Source: Nematopogon swammerdamellus
Taxonomy: Eukaryota > Arthropoda > Insecta > Lepidoptera > Adelidae
Length of the DNA stretch: 64,000 nucleotides
Direction: 5' to 3'
Assembly: GCA_946902875.1 (NCBI GenBank)
Contig: OX336340.1
Coordinates: 41,001 to 105,000 of the forward strand
Part shown: positions 23,806 through 34,590 of the stretch, one piece after another
Layout: each line of letters begins with the position of its first letter
Position numbering within the stretch: the stretch's first letter is position 1
The notes under the pieces: model-generated
Database searches by the model: none
Seen by the model: the letters and a program-made list of their open reading frames with translations, nothing else
Told to the model about the DNA's origin: nothing
Translations under genes and position numbers: made by a program

Positions 23806-23936
23806 ATAATCGTTGCTGGCTTATCTGCAAGGCTACCATGCCGTTCATCACCGCCTCCGCGGACTGCACTGCCGGCGCCTCCGCCGCCGACTCGCCCTCC
23901 AGCGCTGGTTCTGACGCCGACGGCTACTCCATATGG
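23806..23936 (+). CDS. TMEM104: TMEM104-like exon 2 (N terminus)
   Basis: Acceptor tttgtcttcag ends at 23805; donor TGG|GTCCGT begins at 23937. From the ATG at 23838 (ACC before it, a good initiation context) there are 33 codons: MPFITASADC, an Ala/Ser/Asp-rich stretch, then DGYSIW. In TMEM104 proteins a short polar N terminus with YSPY or similar leads straight into VGLVY, and exon 3 here begins with VGLVY in phase 0, so the join is clean. The 32 bases upstream of this ATG are also open and in frame with the ATG of the exon-1 array. This exon is single copy. It lies too close to its intron to show as a long ORF. Confidence 0.8.
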
Positions 23937-24223
23937 GTCCGTATTTACCTTTGTTATTTACTTACTTACCTAGGTTCGCTTAGCTTTTTACAGATACTAT
24001 TACGGCGCTTCTCCGTGGAACTAGCATCCCTTACCCGTCCTATCTCCGCATTACTCGTCGCAGAGAGACTCAGCACCCATTTGTTGTTGACATTGGGCTT
24101 TTGAGAACCCATCGGTACTCTAAATTGTTTCTTTGTCTAACCACTAGAGTGCAACTGTCTTCCGGCGAGTGTATTTCCCGAATCCTTTAACCTGGGTGTC
24201 TTCAAACGTATTAACAGGCTATA

Positions 24224-25918
24224 CAGTGTTGCCAACTCAAATTTTGAAATTCTCCTAGATTGACTTCGAAAATCTCCTAAAAATCTCCTAGAAAGTTTTC
24301 GTCCTCCTAAAAAATTCTCCTGTTATTCAAATTATAAAAAATTCACCACATTTTTAGTGTTCCTTATACGTACGGGACCATTTTACTAAGCCTAGGCTGT
24401 CTGTCCGTCCGTCTGTTTGTCTTACCTGTAAAGAGCTGTATCTTTTGCAACCTGAAAAAACCGGTCAAGTGCGAGTCGAACTCGCGCACCGAGGGTTACT
24501 GTCAGTCAGTCAGTCAGTCAGCGTGTAAGCGTCTACTGCTGGACATACGCCTTCAATTTTCCTCCAGTCTCTCGGCCTTCAGCGGTACGGACCACTGCTT
24601 TCCGACGGCATACTTCATGTCGGCGTCCCACCTGGCGGGTGGTCTTCCACACTTCATTTTCCTGTCCACGGCCGCCAATGTAGTACACGGTTACTCCAAC
24701 GGTCGTCGTCAGCTAATCAGCTAACGTGCCCAGCCCACTGCCATTTTAGCTTATCCACCTGGTTTCCAATATCGATTACTTTGGTGCGACGGCGGATTGC
24801 CTCATTCATTAGTCATTCATTACGCACCATTTCGCCTAGCTATACTCCCAGGCCAGCCCAGCATGGCTAGTTCCATCGCTCGCTGGGCAACTTTTGAAAA
24901 CAACCATAGTCAGAGCTCACGTTTCACACCCGTACGTCATAAACGGTAGGACGCGCTGGTCATAATATATACAGGTTAGACCTCGGGGCGTATTTTAAAT
25001 TTCCGAGGCAGCCCTACTCAGTTGAATTCCTCCCTCGACCTCCTTAAGGAGACCTTGTCTACCAAGCAGTATTTAACCGAGATATACGTACATACTCTTC
25101 CTTCAATCGGTTCTATCACTTCTCCGCCAATAATGATTTGTCCTCCCGTCATAACCACGATTGCCATTCTAACCACCACGTAATTCGAGTCTGTTTTAAT
25201 TATTTGTTTTTTTTTTTTTACTTTTTAACCACACCAAGTTTGACACTTGTACGTATTACCATTTTTACGTTAGAGCAAAAACAAAGAAACAATTTTTTTT
25301 TAGAAAATAACACGTTTCTTGTATGGGGAAGCCCTTAATTTTTTTTTCTTATTATTTGATAGGATGTCCGCCAATAATAAATAACACATAATCTGTGAAA
25401 ATCAAAACCAGCTACCTATTACGGTACAAAAGATACAGCCGTTAAAGTAGTGCGGACTGACGGACAGACTGTCCACGTAGGCTTAGTAATACAATTGATT
25501 ATTACAAAGAATACACGTAAATAGCATTGATTGATAACAAAGTGTTCGTTCGGTTAGGCCGCCCGGTAGTCGCTTGTTGGTCGATCAATGCACGCACGCA
25601 CTCACAGAGTGTCACATTATCCTATCTAAAGAGCAAGAAGGGGAACCTTGCTCTTATCAAAAGACAAATCCTATCGTATATTGTGTGACTTGAGAGGTTG
25701 GTTGATTCACGTACAGTTCATTCATTGTGTTGTCACCGACATATAGTTGTACATACCGACATATTTGTTTGTTACTAGTAAATAATTGTTTCTCACTCCT
25801 AAATCTTCTCCTGTAATGATTTTCTTTCTCCTAGATTTTCTCCTACTCTCCTGACAGGCAAAAACTTCTCCTAACACCGCTGAAATTCTCCTGAATCTAG
25901 GAGAAAATCTCCTAACAT
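24224..25918 (-). mobile_element. TIR composite element A, right copy (inverted)
   Basis: Reverse-oriented relative of 12215-17606, without the LTR-like insertion. Starts CAGTGTTGCCAACTC; its other end (gagaaaatctcctaacat) stops where a MITE begins at 25920, so the last ~10 bases of the TIR are missing there. It shares the aggaga-rich ends, the ggacagac blocks and the RTE remnant. The direct hexamer GCTATA on both sides (24218 and 25919) may be coincidence because the right one belongs to the MITE end. Confidence 0.65.
24500..25110 (-). pseudogene. RTE-like LINE 3' remnant inside element A (right copy)
   Basis: Reverse complement of the 16640-17390 remnant: cgtctactgctggacatacgcc (24530) matches the QQW end, and cacctggcgggtggtcttcc (24628) the GRPxxRW block. 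Broken by many frameshifts. Confidence 0.7.
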
Positions 25919-25919
25919 G

Positions 25920-26299
25920 CTATAGTCTGTTTTTTTGGAAGACGGAGTAAAGTGACATTTGGAGTGTTGCCAGTTTCTGGAAAATTTTAAATAGGCATGT
26001 AGTTGCTATCGATACTTTTATCGATTGATAAACTAATGAAATGCTGTAAACTCTAATATTTACCGAATTGTGGATTTAATTGACAACATATTAAGCTAAA
26101 TCTAGCTAGAAAAATGATAAGTTTAAGGCAGCGCCACAGGTAGCGCATAATATGTGTGAAGGTGTGTCGTGTCGTGTTCGTGTCATGTAAAAGTCGATAC
26201 TATTTTCATCAACTACAAACACTAGTGGTGCAAAGCGTGCAACACTCTAATGTCAGTCAAACGTCAATTTACTCCGTCTTCCAAAAAAACAGACTATAG
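25920..26299. mobile_element. 380-bp MITE with TAGTCTG inverted ends
   Basis: Ends tagtctgtttttttggaagacggagtaaa and its reverse complement (26268-26299), bounded by TA on each side, as expected of Tc1/mariner-type MITEs. A fragment of the same end occurs at 12928-12945. It has truncated or joined the right copy of element A. Confidence 0.75.
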
Positions 26300-26409
26300 A
26301 CAGCCTAGCAACAATCCGCAATTCTGCTGGCATGGCATCTAACTGAGGGTGGTTTCGTGAGGAGAGGTGTTTTTGGCTCGGGCTGGGGGGCCATGTAGAG
26401 TTGATTTAT

Positions 26410-26460
26410 GCCCCCCCCCCCCCCTGCCGGAAGGGGGCCGTTAAGGGGGGGGGGGGCATA
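26410..26460. repeat. Poly-C / poly-G pair
   Basis: A run of about 15 C followed within 25 bp by GGGGG and a run of about 12 G. It can form a hairpin or quadruplex and is a likely spot for sequencing length error. Confidence 0.85.
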
Positions 26461-26849
26461 TAAAGTACCTCCGAAAAAGAAGGCGAAAACCATATAAAAC
26501 ATAAAAAGGGGGGCGGGGGCAGTAACCACCATCAATCAATCAATAGGTACTAGCAATAATAAATCTGTAAGGGATGGTCACGGAGTAAGTTACTTTTTTT
26601 TTATTAGATACTGCGTTTGTAGACTATGTATGATACTAAAACTAAATTTACGATTTTTAGAAATCTTTTCTGTACGTATGTATGTTTCTCCATAACTCTT
26701 AAACCGATGATCCGAATTCGATGAAACTTAGTACCTACAAGCACATTTTACTATATGTGACACAGGATAGGCTAAATAAAATTCAGTTCCGGTTACGCTA
26801 AGATTTGGCTCCCATACAAACCGACATGTTCCGCGCGCTGCACCGTAGT

Positions 26850-27163
26850 AATCAAATCAAATCAAAAAACGTTTATTGCACATAAAGTTGTACAGAAGGT
26901 AGCACTTAATGCATATGGCATTTTCTGCCAGCCTACCCTTTTTTACATATAAAAGCCAGGGTAGGTGCAACAAAACCAAGTCTTAAATGAAAGAAAAAAA
27001 GAAAAACAAAAATGTATATATATATACATATAATACATATATATAATAACCATATAGTATCCATAGTAAAAATATATAAGCATATACAAAATAAAACTCA
27101 GACAATAAATATTATGAAATTCCTAACTCAGAAACCAGGGACACGTAGTAGGTATACCTATAT
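26850..27163. other. AT-rich dispersed-repeat-like DNA; no gene
   Basis: Contains aacgtttattgcacataaagttgtacag, of the style of lepidopteran LINE/SINE 3' ends on the minus strand. No coding signal. Confidence 0.35.
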
Positions 27164-28548
27164 TATAAGCTCTTTCATTAGTAGGTAACGATACGCTAAG
27201 GGGTGTATGTGTATCAGATACTGATCACCATACATCGGAATCCGCGGGGCACGAATGATTCAAGGTTGTTTAGTGATGGGACAATGTATCCACAAATATC
27301 GAAAATCGATCGTTATTTTAGAATAATATGAAATAATGTCGATTATTAAAACTAAGAGTATTTCTATAGAAAATAAAATATAATAAACAAATGTTGTATT
27401 TACTTTGTAGGTACAATACAAATCTGTTCAAACCACAATATTAGTTTTATTAGTATGGAATAGAAAGACTTTGATTTTTTTTACCAACTTACACGTGTTA
27501 CATCATAATGATATTGAAGACTTTTTTGTTACTGTTATGAAACTGAATCGATTAGGCTATAAAAATCAACCACCTATTTTTTTATTTAAAGACAAAAAAA
27601 TATTTTACATAATAAAAAAAGGCCAAGGTCCAAAAAAATAAGTCTTACAAAATTAGTTCATAGTACGCTAAGGGGGGGTTCTGTATCGGAAATAGATCAC
27701 TTTTGAAGAACAAAGAATTTTTTTTTTACAAATTTTTTTTTATTTTAAATGCAAAACAAAAAATTTTCTTAATCGTTTCGGTTTCATGCCAGGAACAAAA
27801 AAGTCTTCCAACACGTATATCTCTTTCTTTCAGAAATTGTGAAAAACCACAATTTCAGTTTTGTCAGTATGGAATAGAAAGAATTTAATTTTTTTTACCA
27901 ACTTACACGTGTTACATCATAATGGTCATGAAGACTTTTTTGTTACTGTTATGAAACTGAATCGATTAGGTTATAAAAATCAAACACCTATTTTTTTATT
28001 TAAATACATACATAAAAAAAATTTTTTACTTAAAAAAAGCCCAAGGTCCAAAAATTTTTATATAGGTTTTACTCCCTATATGATACAGAAACCCCCCTTA
28101 GCGTACTATGAACAAATTTTGAAAGACCTTATATAAATATGTATTATATTTACTTAATCGTTAACATAAAGTATACATGTTTATATAAGTACTGTAGGTA
28201 TATAACTATTCAGGTCTGAAATATGACATGAATAAAATACAATAAACAAATAAATATGAGTATCGATAACAGTGTCGATTGTTTATTGATCGCCGTAGTC
28301 AATCCCTATCAAGGTCGTATTCGTGCCCCGCGGATTCCGATGTATGCTGATCACGTTCCAATACCAATTTTTTTTTTTACGATATAAAAATCCTACTCAC
28401 TCCTCAAATTTAATACGTGAAGTGCGCGTATTTCACCTTAATAAGTACGTTTTTTAGATGGTAAAAAATTGGTATTGGAACGTGATCAGTATCTGATACA
28501 CATACACCCCTTAGCGTATCGTTACCTACTATTGAAAGAGCTTATATA
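27164..28548. mobile_element. Nested inverted-repeat composite
   Basis: Outer arms: 27164-27232 against 28480-28548 (tataagctctttcattagtaggtaacgatacg and its complement). Inside: a 27-bp pair atacatcggaatccgcgggg... at 27230-27256 against 28319-28345; a pair gtacgctaaggggggg near 27663 against cccccccttagcgtac near 28092; and a small hairpin tgatcacgttccaataccaat at 28347 against 28463-28489. A direct repeat of about 110 bp (acttacacgtgttacatcataatg) occurs at 27485 and 27899. The inner gtacgctaagg pair is a diverged version of the outer arm. Confidence 0.75.
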
Positions 28549-29054
28549 GCGAGCGGGTGGCGGCTGGCGGCGCAGCGCGGCACGCGGGCGGGTGCCTATG
28601 ACTAGCGACCGAGCGCACGCATGCACCATATTATAGAAAGCCAAAATTTTTATTTGATTTGATTTAAATTTTTTAACGCGGAATCATCTTATTCTAGGTT
28701 ATTTTTATGTCTTACTCATATGGTCTTTGGTACAATACAAGGTGGGATGCATGTAAGCTAAAATATGACGTCACCGACTCGAATCATGTACCGGGAAAAT
28801 GATCAATCCTTAGTTTATAATTAACGCACATACAAAACATATATATCAGCAATATTAGGAAGGTGGCGCCAACACAACAGTCATAAAAATAAATTATTAT
28901 GACTCTTTATTCACGTTCTTATAATATATTACATTAATTTTACATAAATTTTACAAAAAGTAATAAAAATACACAAAATTAATATAATGTAAATAAAAAC
29001 GGTAATTTCCGCCCGCGACGGGAGGCAGGCCTCCAAGCACACTGGCGGGTGCAG

Positions 29055-29275
29055 GCCGTGGCTACGGAGCTCTCCGAGACGACGCGAGGCAAGCTACGAG
29101 CGATAGGTGGTGGTACTAGACACGTAGGCCACCACCACCCCCATCTCGGAGAGCTCCGTATCCGCCGGACTGCACGGCGACGTCGTCGCGCAGCTCTTTT
29201 AAACGTCTTCATCTTCGCGCGCGCGTCGCCTCATCGGTGCACTGCACCACCGGTAGCGGGGGCACTAGACGGGGC
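29055..29275 (+). repeat. Dispersed GC-rich repeat R11, copy 2
   Basis: Matches 11160-11400 (gagacgacgcgaggcaagctacgagcg, cccccatctcggagagctc, caccaccggtagcggggg). The overlapping 159-codon frame is a composition effect of this repeat. Confidence 0.75.
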
Positions 29276-29699
29276 GCGAGGTCCCGATGACCCCAAGCTG
29301 GCCGATGGTGGACGTCTCCCTCGCCGTAGATGTTGTGGCTCGGCCGACGTCAACGCTCCATCTTCGCCGTCGATGAAATGCACCGGCGGCGTGGAGCTGG
29401 GTGGTGTGGCGTGCGTGTGGTGTTGGAGAAAAAAGGCGGCTCTCGTATTGGACGACTTTATTATTATTATTATTTGCAGGCACAGTGAGTCCTCAAAGTT
29501 AGAAGATTTTTTTTCAATTAGTTTCTAGAGTAAACATGACAACGTGATTTTTTGATATTTTGTGACATTAATTGTTTATCACGAGAACATACATACATAC
29601 GACATACATGCATTCTCCGCGTGCCGCCGTGATCCCACGTTTAAAGAACAGCGGCAGGAGTGCGAAGCGACTCCTACCTCCAGAATTTTTTTTATTAAA

Positions 29700-29832
29700 A
29701 TCTCGACATGTGGCGCCTAGCCACCCATAAGGTGTCTAACGACGCCCATGGACATTCGGTCATATGCGGGGATTGTGAATGCCATGCCGGCCTGACAGAC
29801 AGGTCCCTATTCACGCCGCCCTTTAAGGACTC
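29700..29832 (-). pseudogene. Fragment of the Jockey-like LINE 3' end
   Basis: Reverse complement of the end of the 20757-21440 element: it matches cataaggtgtctaacgac, catgccggcctgacag and ttcacgccgc. Reads KRGVNxHLSGRHG-type sequence on the minus strand. 130 bp only. Confidence 0.75.
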
Positions 29833-29944
29833 CAGACTGCACTCTTGGAGAAAAATAAATGGGCAAATATTGTGTTCTAAGCATTTCCTTGTGCATTGTA
29901 TAGTGCATTATTTTACTTGGGTAGGTACCTTCTTATTAATAGAT

Positions 29945-30300
29945 TTGAGTATAAGAATGGCCGTAGGCCGAGCTCCGTTCGCGTAAACGCTATTCTGTCT
30001 CGATGAAAGTAAGATGTTATTTTAAGTAAGCAAATAAAAGCGAGGCCGAAGTCCGAGCTTCGTTCAATATAATGATATTCTTCTCGATGAAAGTAAGGAC
30101 TTATGGACGAAGCGGAAGGCCGAGCTACGTGCATGTAAACAATAAACCTTCTCGAAGAAAGTAACTAACTAAGGGCGAGGCCGAAAGCAGAGCTTCGTTC
30201 AAGTTAGCTATATTCTTATTGATGAAAGTAAGTATATAAGGGCGATGCCGAAGGCCGAGCTGCGTTCAGGGTAAACGATAAAACTTCTCTCGCCCTCGGG
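29945..30300 (+). repeat. GC-rich ~65-bp repeats (ggcgaggccgaaggccgagc), cluster 1
   Basis: Five or so diverged units with a ggccgaaggccgagctncgttca core and a cgatgaaagtaag spacer. The same family appears inverted at 31170-31300 and 34365-34500, and in the large palindromic elements at 48885-50690 and 59530-61075. Confidence 0.85.
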
Positions 30301-31160
30301 CCTAACCTTTATTGACTTGCTATCATAGCAGCGGCGATTCCTTTAAGTTGGCGAGGTTGGCGCCGCCAAACCAAATAAAATGAATGCCACCATTCATATC
30401 GGAGTATTAAGCAAAAACAACTGTAAAAAAATATCGGGGTTATATTATTTTTATTATATAACCCGCGATGAATAATAATTTAAAATTTCGCACGCGTCAC
30501 ACGCGGGCGACGAATGACGACACATCAAGGCATTCATTGGCCGGTTGGCTACATTTGAAGCGCCATCGTATTCCATACAAGCGGCCGATGTCCCCCCGTC
30601 CCGCGCGCACCCGCTGATAAGCCTTTCGAGTTGGCGCAGCGGGGAGCGCATTTACCGACTAGCGAGCCAGGCTAGGTGAGTTGTGTGTGCGTGTGTGTGC
30701 GCTGCTGCGGCAGCGTATGCGTGACAGCTTTGTAAACAAAATCTCGCGAGTTGATGCTGCATTATATTCCGTTTTGTAGGTATGGACCTGTTATGGAAGA
30801 ATTTTGTACAGTGTTTTTTTAAAGTGATTAATTATTGATAATAATGGCAAACTCCAGTGCGAAATCTATAATACTTTATACTCGTAGAAGATCTTTTCGA
30901 AAAACAATTCTCAACGAGGAGATTTTCTGAAAAAACTTTTAATTGTTCAGAACGGTCGCCCTTTTGTCGCGCCAAGTTTGTCGAATTTGATGTCTGTACA
31001 TTATAGACAGCAAAAGGGAATATTATGGTCTTTCAGTTTTTGAACTCATTGTGGTAGAAATAAATTAACGCGTAAGTTATGAAATTATAAAAAAAATCCT
31101 TAGCCAGAGCCAACCCAATACTCAGCACCAGGAGTCGCTACTGTATCATAGATATAATAT
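30301..31160. other. Intron sequence; no gene seen
   Basis: Mixed composition, with a GC-rich patch at 30480-30720 ending in short GT repeats. A segment at 31095-31140 (tagccagagccaacccaatactcagcacc) is inverted at 31550-31585. No coding motif. Confidence 0.4.
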
Positions 31161-31297
31161 ATGTAGTATCGTTTACACGAACGCAGCTCGGCGTTCGTCC
31201 TGAACGGAGCTCGGCCTTCCGCCTCGCCCTTAATTACTTTCTTGAATCAATTATATGGTTTACCTGTACGGAGCTCCGCCTTCGGCGTTGCCATTAG

Positions 31298-34200
31298 TTA
31301 GGGTAGGGTGGGGCTATCTCGCCGGTGGGGTAATTCCGCCGGCAACCCGTTTTGTTGTCATTTCAATGGCTGTAACTTTTTTTGTTTTCAAAGATAATGA
31401 ATGACATAAAACTTTTTTTTCAATGAATACAAAGCCTTATTTATTCCAAACTAGCTGACCCGCCGGACTTCGTTCCGCCTTAAAAATTTATAAAAAAATT
31501 GCCAAATCGGTCCAGGCGTTCAAGTGATGCGCTTACCAACCAGTAGCGATTCCTGGTGCTGAGTATTGGGTTGGCTCTGGCTAATTGTTTTTTTTTCATA
31601 ATTTCATAACTATCTCGTGAATTTTTTAAAATATAATAAAAAATAAAATGTATGTAATAATCGGAATAAGGTTATAGCGTAATAAAGGCGGACCGAAGAC
31701 CACAGGGTTAGCTAGCTATATTTTGAGCTATTCCCCGCGGCTTCGGTCGAGTAAAATTCGAAAATGTCAAAGGCCGACCTTCGTACAGGTAATAGATGTA
31801 ATGTATAGAAGAAGTAAGTCACTTAAAGCGAGACCGAATGGTGAGCTGCATTCAGGTAAACACAGGTATCTCTATCTCTCTCGCTCTCTCTTCCTTCACT
31901 CTATATGGTACTCTATATATATAGAGTGATAGAGGGAGGGGCCCTCTATCACTCCACCTCTCCCTCGCCCCTCTCTCACCACCTCCTTTTCTCTCCCGCT
32001 ATTAAAATAATCATCTGTCCCACGTGAGGTAAGAATTCGTATGGTCACCTCATTAAAATAAAACCATTTGTCCCACATGTCGAATCGCATGGTCACCCCT
32101 GTACTAACGATTTTATTTTGTCCCACATTAAGTAAGGAATCGTATGGTCACCCTATTCAAATAGAACCATTTGGGAATCGCGTGGTCATTGGTCACTTAT
32201 CTACTAACTTGAATTTTTTTTGTCCCACTTTAGTGAAGGAATCGTATATGGTCACCCTATTAAAATTAGACCATTTGTCCCACATAAGGAATCGCATGGT
32301 CACCCCTCTAATATTTTTTTTTCCACATTAGTGAAGGAATCGTATGGTCACCCTATTAAAATAAAACCATTTGTCCCACATGAGGAATCGCATGGTCACC
32401 CTCTACTAATGTTTTTTGTCCCATATTGGGTAAGGAATCTTATGGTCACACTATTCAAATTATTTAAGGAATCGCATGGTCTTTTTTTGTCTCACATTTG
32501 GTAAAGAATCGTATGGGCACCCTATAAAACCATTTTTTACTAATAAACAATTTTAATCTTATGGTTACCCTATCAAAATAAAGCCATTTGTCCCACATGC
32601 ATGAGGAATCGCATGGTCAGCCTTGCACAATTGTTTTTTTCTGGTGTTCGATAATTTTTTTTGTCCCGCATTATTTAAGGAATCGTGTGGTGACCCCTCA
32701 ACTAACTTAAAAAAAATGCCCCAAATTAGTTAAGGAATCGTATGGTCACTCTATTCAAATTATTTAAGGAATCGCATGGTCTTTTTTTTTGTCCAACATT
32801 TGGTAAGGAATTGTATGGGCACCCTATAAAACCATTTTTTACTAATTTAAAATTTTAATCTTATGGTTACCCTATCAAAATAAAACCATTTGTCCCACAT
32901 GCATGAGGAATCGCATGGTCAGCCCTGCACAATTGTTTTTTTCTGGTGTTCGATAATTTTTTTGTCCCGCATTATTTAAGGAATCGTGTGGTGACCCCTC
33001 AACTAACTTAAAAAAAATGCCCCAAATTAGTTAAGAAATCGTATGGTCACCCTATTCAAATTATTTAAGGAATCGCATAGTCTTTTTTTTTTGTCCCACA
33101 TTTGGTAAGGAATTGTATGGGCACCCTATAAAACCATTTTTTACTAATTTAAAATTTTAATCTTATGGTTACCCTATCAAAATAAAACCATTTGTCCCAC
33201 ATGCATGAGGAATCGCATGGTCAGCCCTGCACAATTGTTTTTTTCTGGTGTTCGATAATTTTTTTGTCCCGCATTATTTAAGGAATCGTGTGGTGGCCCC
33301 TCAACTAACTTAAAAAAAATGCCCCAAATTAGTTAAGGAATCGTATGGGCACCCTATAAAACCATTTTTTACTAATTTAAAATTTTAATCTTATGGTCAC
33401 CCTATCAAAATAAAACCATTTGTCCCACATCCATAAGGAATCGCATGGTCAGCCCTGCACAAATTGTTTTTTTCTGGCGTTCCATTGCGATGGCTGCTGC
33501 GTTGGTCTAAGATTCTCATACAAAAATTACCAATTTTGATTTTTCAATCTTTATGGTATGGTATTAAAGTTCAAATTGACTTAAGTAATAATACAAATCT
33601 TTTGTATGGGAGTATAGAAAAGTGTTGTTTTTAGACTTTTTGAGGCAATTTTTGTAATTTTTCTCTCCGTAAGAACCATCCTCGTACTTCAAGAAATATT
33701 CTAAAAAAAGAATTAGCGAAATCGGTTCAGCTACTCTCGAGATTTGCGCTTAGCAACACATTCAGCGATTCATTTTTATATATAAGATTGGTTAGTTTTT
33801 TTTTAAATAAATTAATCTGAACGCGCAAAAATAAAAATAAAAAGAGGCATGTTGAACGGGTTATTTCTGACATTAAAAAATTTTTTTTTTGCGTAAATGG
33901 TGTTAAACTATTATAAGTACTTTAGAATACAATATATCGAAGGTTGCATGTCATTATTTTCATTTTTTTTTTCCTACCCTCACTTACCTAGCCCCACCGT
34001 GGGGGTATTTCGCCGATATCGAAAACTCGGCATTTTATCATCAGAATCAGTATTACTGAGGCTAGACATAATTATGCATATGACCAGTAAAGTTCCAAAG
34101 GTAAATACAGCTCAAAAACGAGACCGGCGGAATTGCCCCACCGTGGTGCTATTCCGCCGGCATTGACGGCCTTTTGTTTTTAATTTATTAAAAATATAAA

Positions 34201-34352
34201 GAGTTCACTAATAATTTTTTTTTTGCTGCAATTGAATAGCTAAAGAGGCATTTGGAGGGATAAAATAATTAAACTACGTAAAAGTTGACAATGAACACGA
34301 ATGATCCAAAAAACATGAATTTTCGGCGAAATAGCCCCCCACCCTACCCTAC
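31298..34352. mobile_element. 3.05-kb TIR element with ends AGGGTAGGGTGGGG
   Basis: Left end agggtagggtggggctatctcgccgg, right end its complement (ggcgaaatagccccccaccctaccct). Flanking TTAGTT on both sides is a likely 6-bp target duplication. It sits inside the ggccgaaggccgag repeats, whose inverted units resume on the right. A second internal inverted block near the ends contains ggtggggtaattccgccgg / ggcggaattgccccacc. No transposase is readable. It carries a smaller insertion beginning ctagctgacccg (31452) and ending ttcatttttatatataagatt (33790), in the style of Metulj-type lepidopteran SINEs. Confidence 0.7.
32010..33478 (+). repeat. Satellite with ggaatcgyatggtcaccct units and ~300-bp higher-order repeat
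   Basis: The core ggaatcgcatggtca / tttgtcccacat repeats at about 55-70-bp spacing from 32020. From about 32640 a composite of about 300 bp (ctggtgttcgataat ... cctgcacaattg) is repeated near-identically at 32640-32940 and 32941-33243 with a shorter third copy to 33478. The first half is diverged, the second homogenised. Confidence 0.9.
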
Positions 34353-34364
34353 TTAGTTTCTTCG

Positions 34365-34500
34365 AGAAAAATATTGTTTACCTGAAAGGAGCTCGGCCTT
34401 CGGCCTCCCCCTTAGTTACATACTTTATTGATAGATATTCAAGAAGGTTTATCATTAACCTGACCGCAGCTCAGCCTTCGGCCTCTCCCTTAACAATTTA
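34365..34500 (-). repeat. GC-rich ~65-bp repeats, inverted cluster
   Basis: Two to three units of agctcggccttcggcctc on the opposite strand to 29945-30300, directly beyond the TIR element. Confidence 0.8.
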
Positions 34501-34590
34501 CTTTCTTCTGAAATACGATTTTTATCAGCTAGTTAATAATATGCTAATAATTTATTAGTAGTGTTTATGTATGTACATAGATACTATTGG

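Noticed and set aside
29049..29528. 159-codon GC-rich ORF
   Set aside because: Lies over dispersed repeat R11, also present without an ORF of this kind at 11160-11400.
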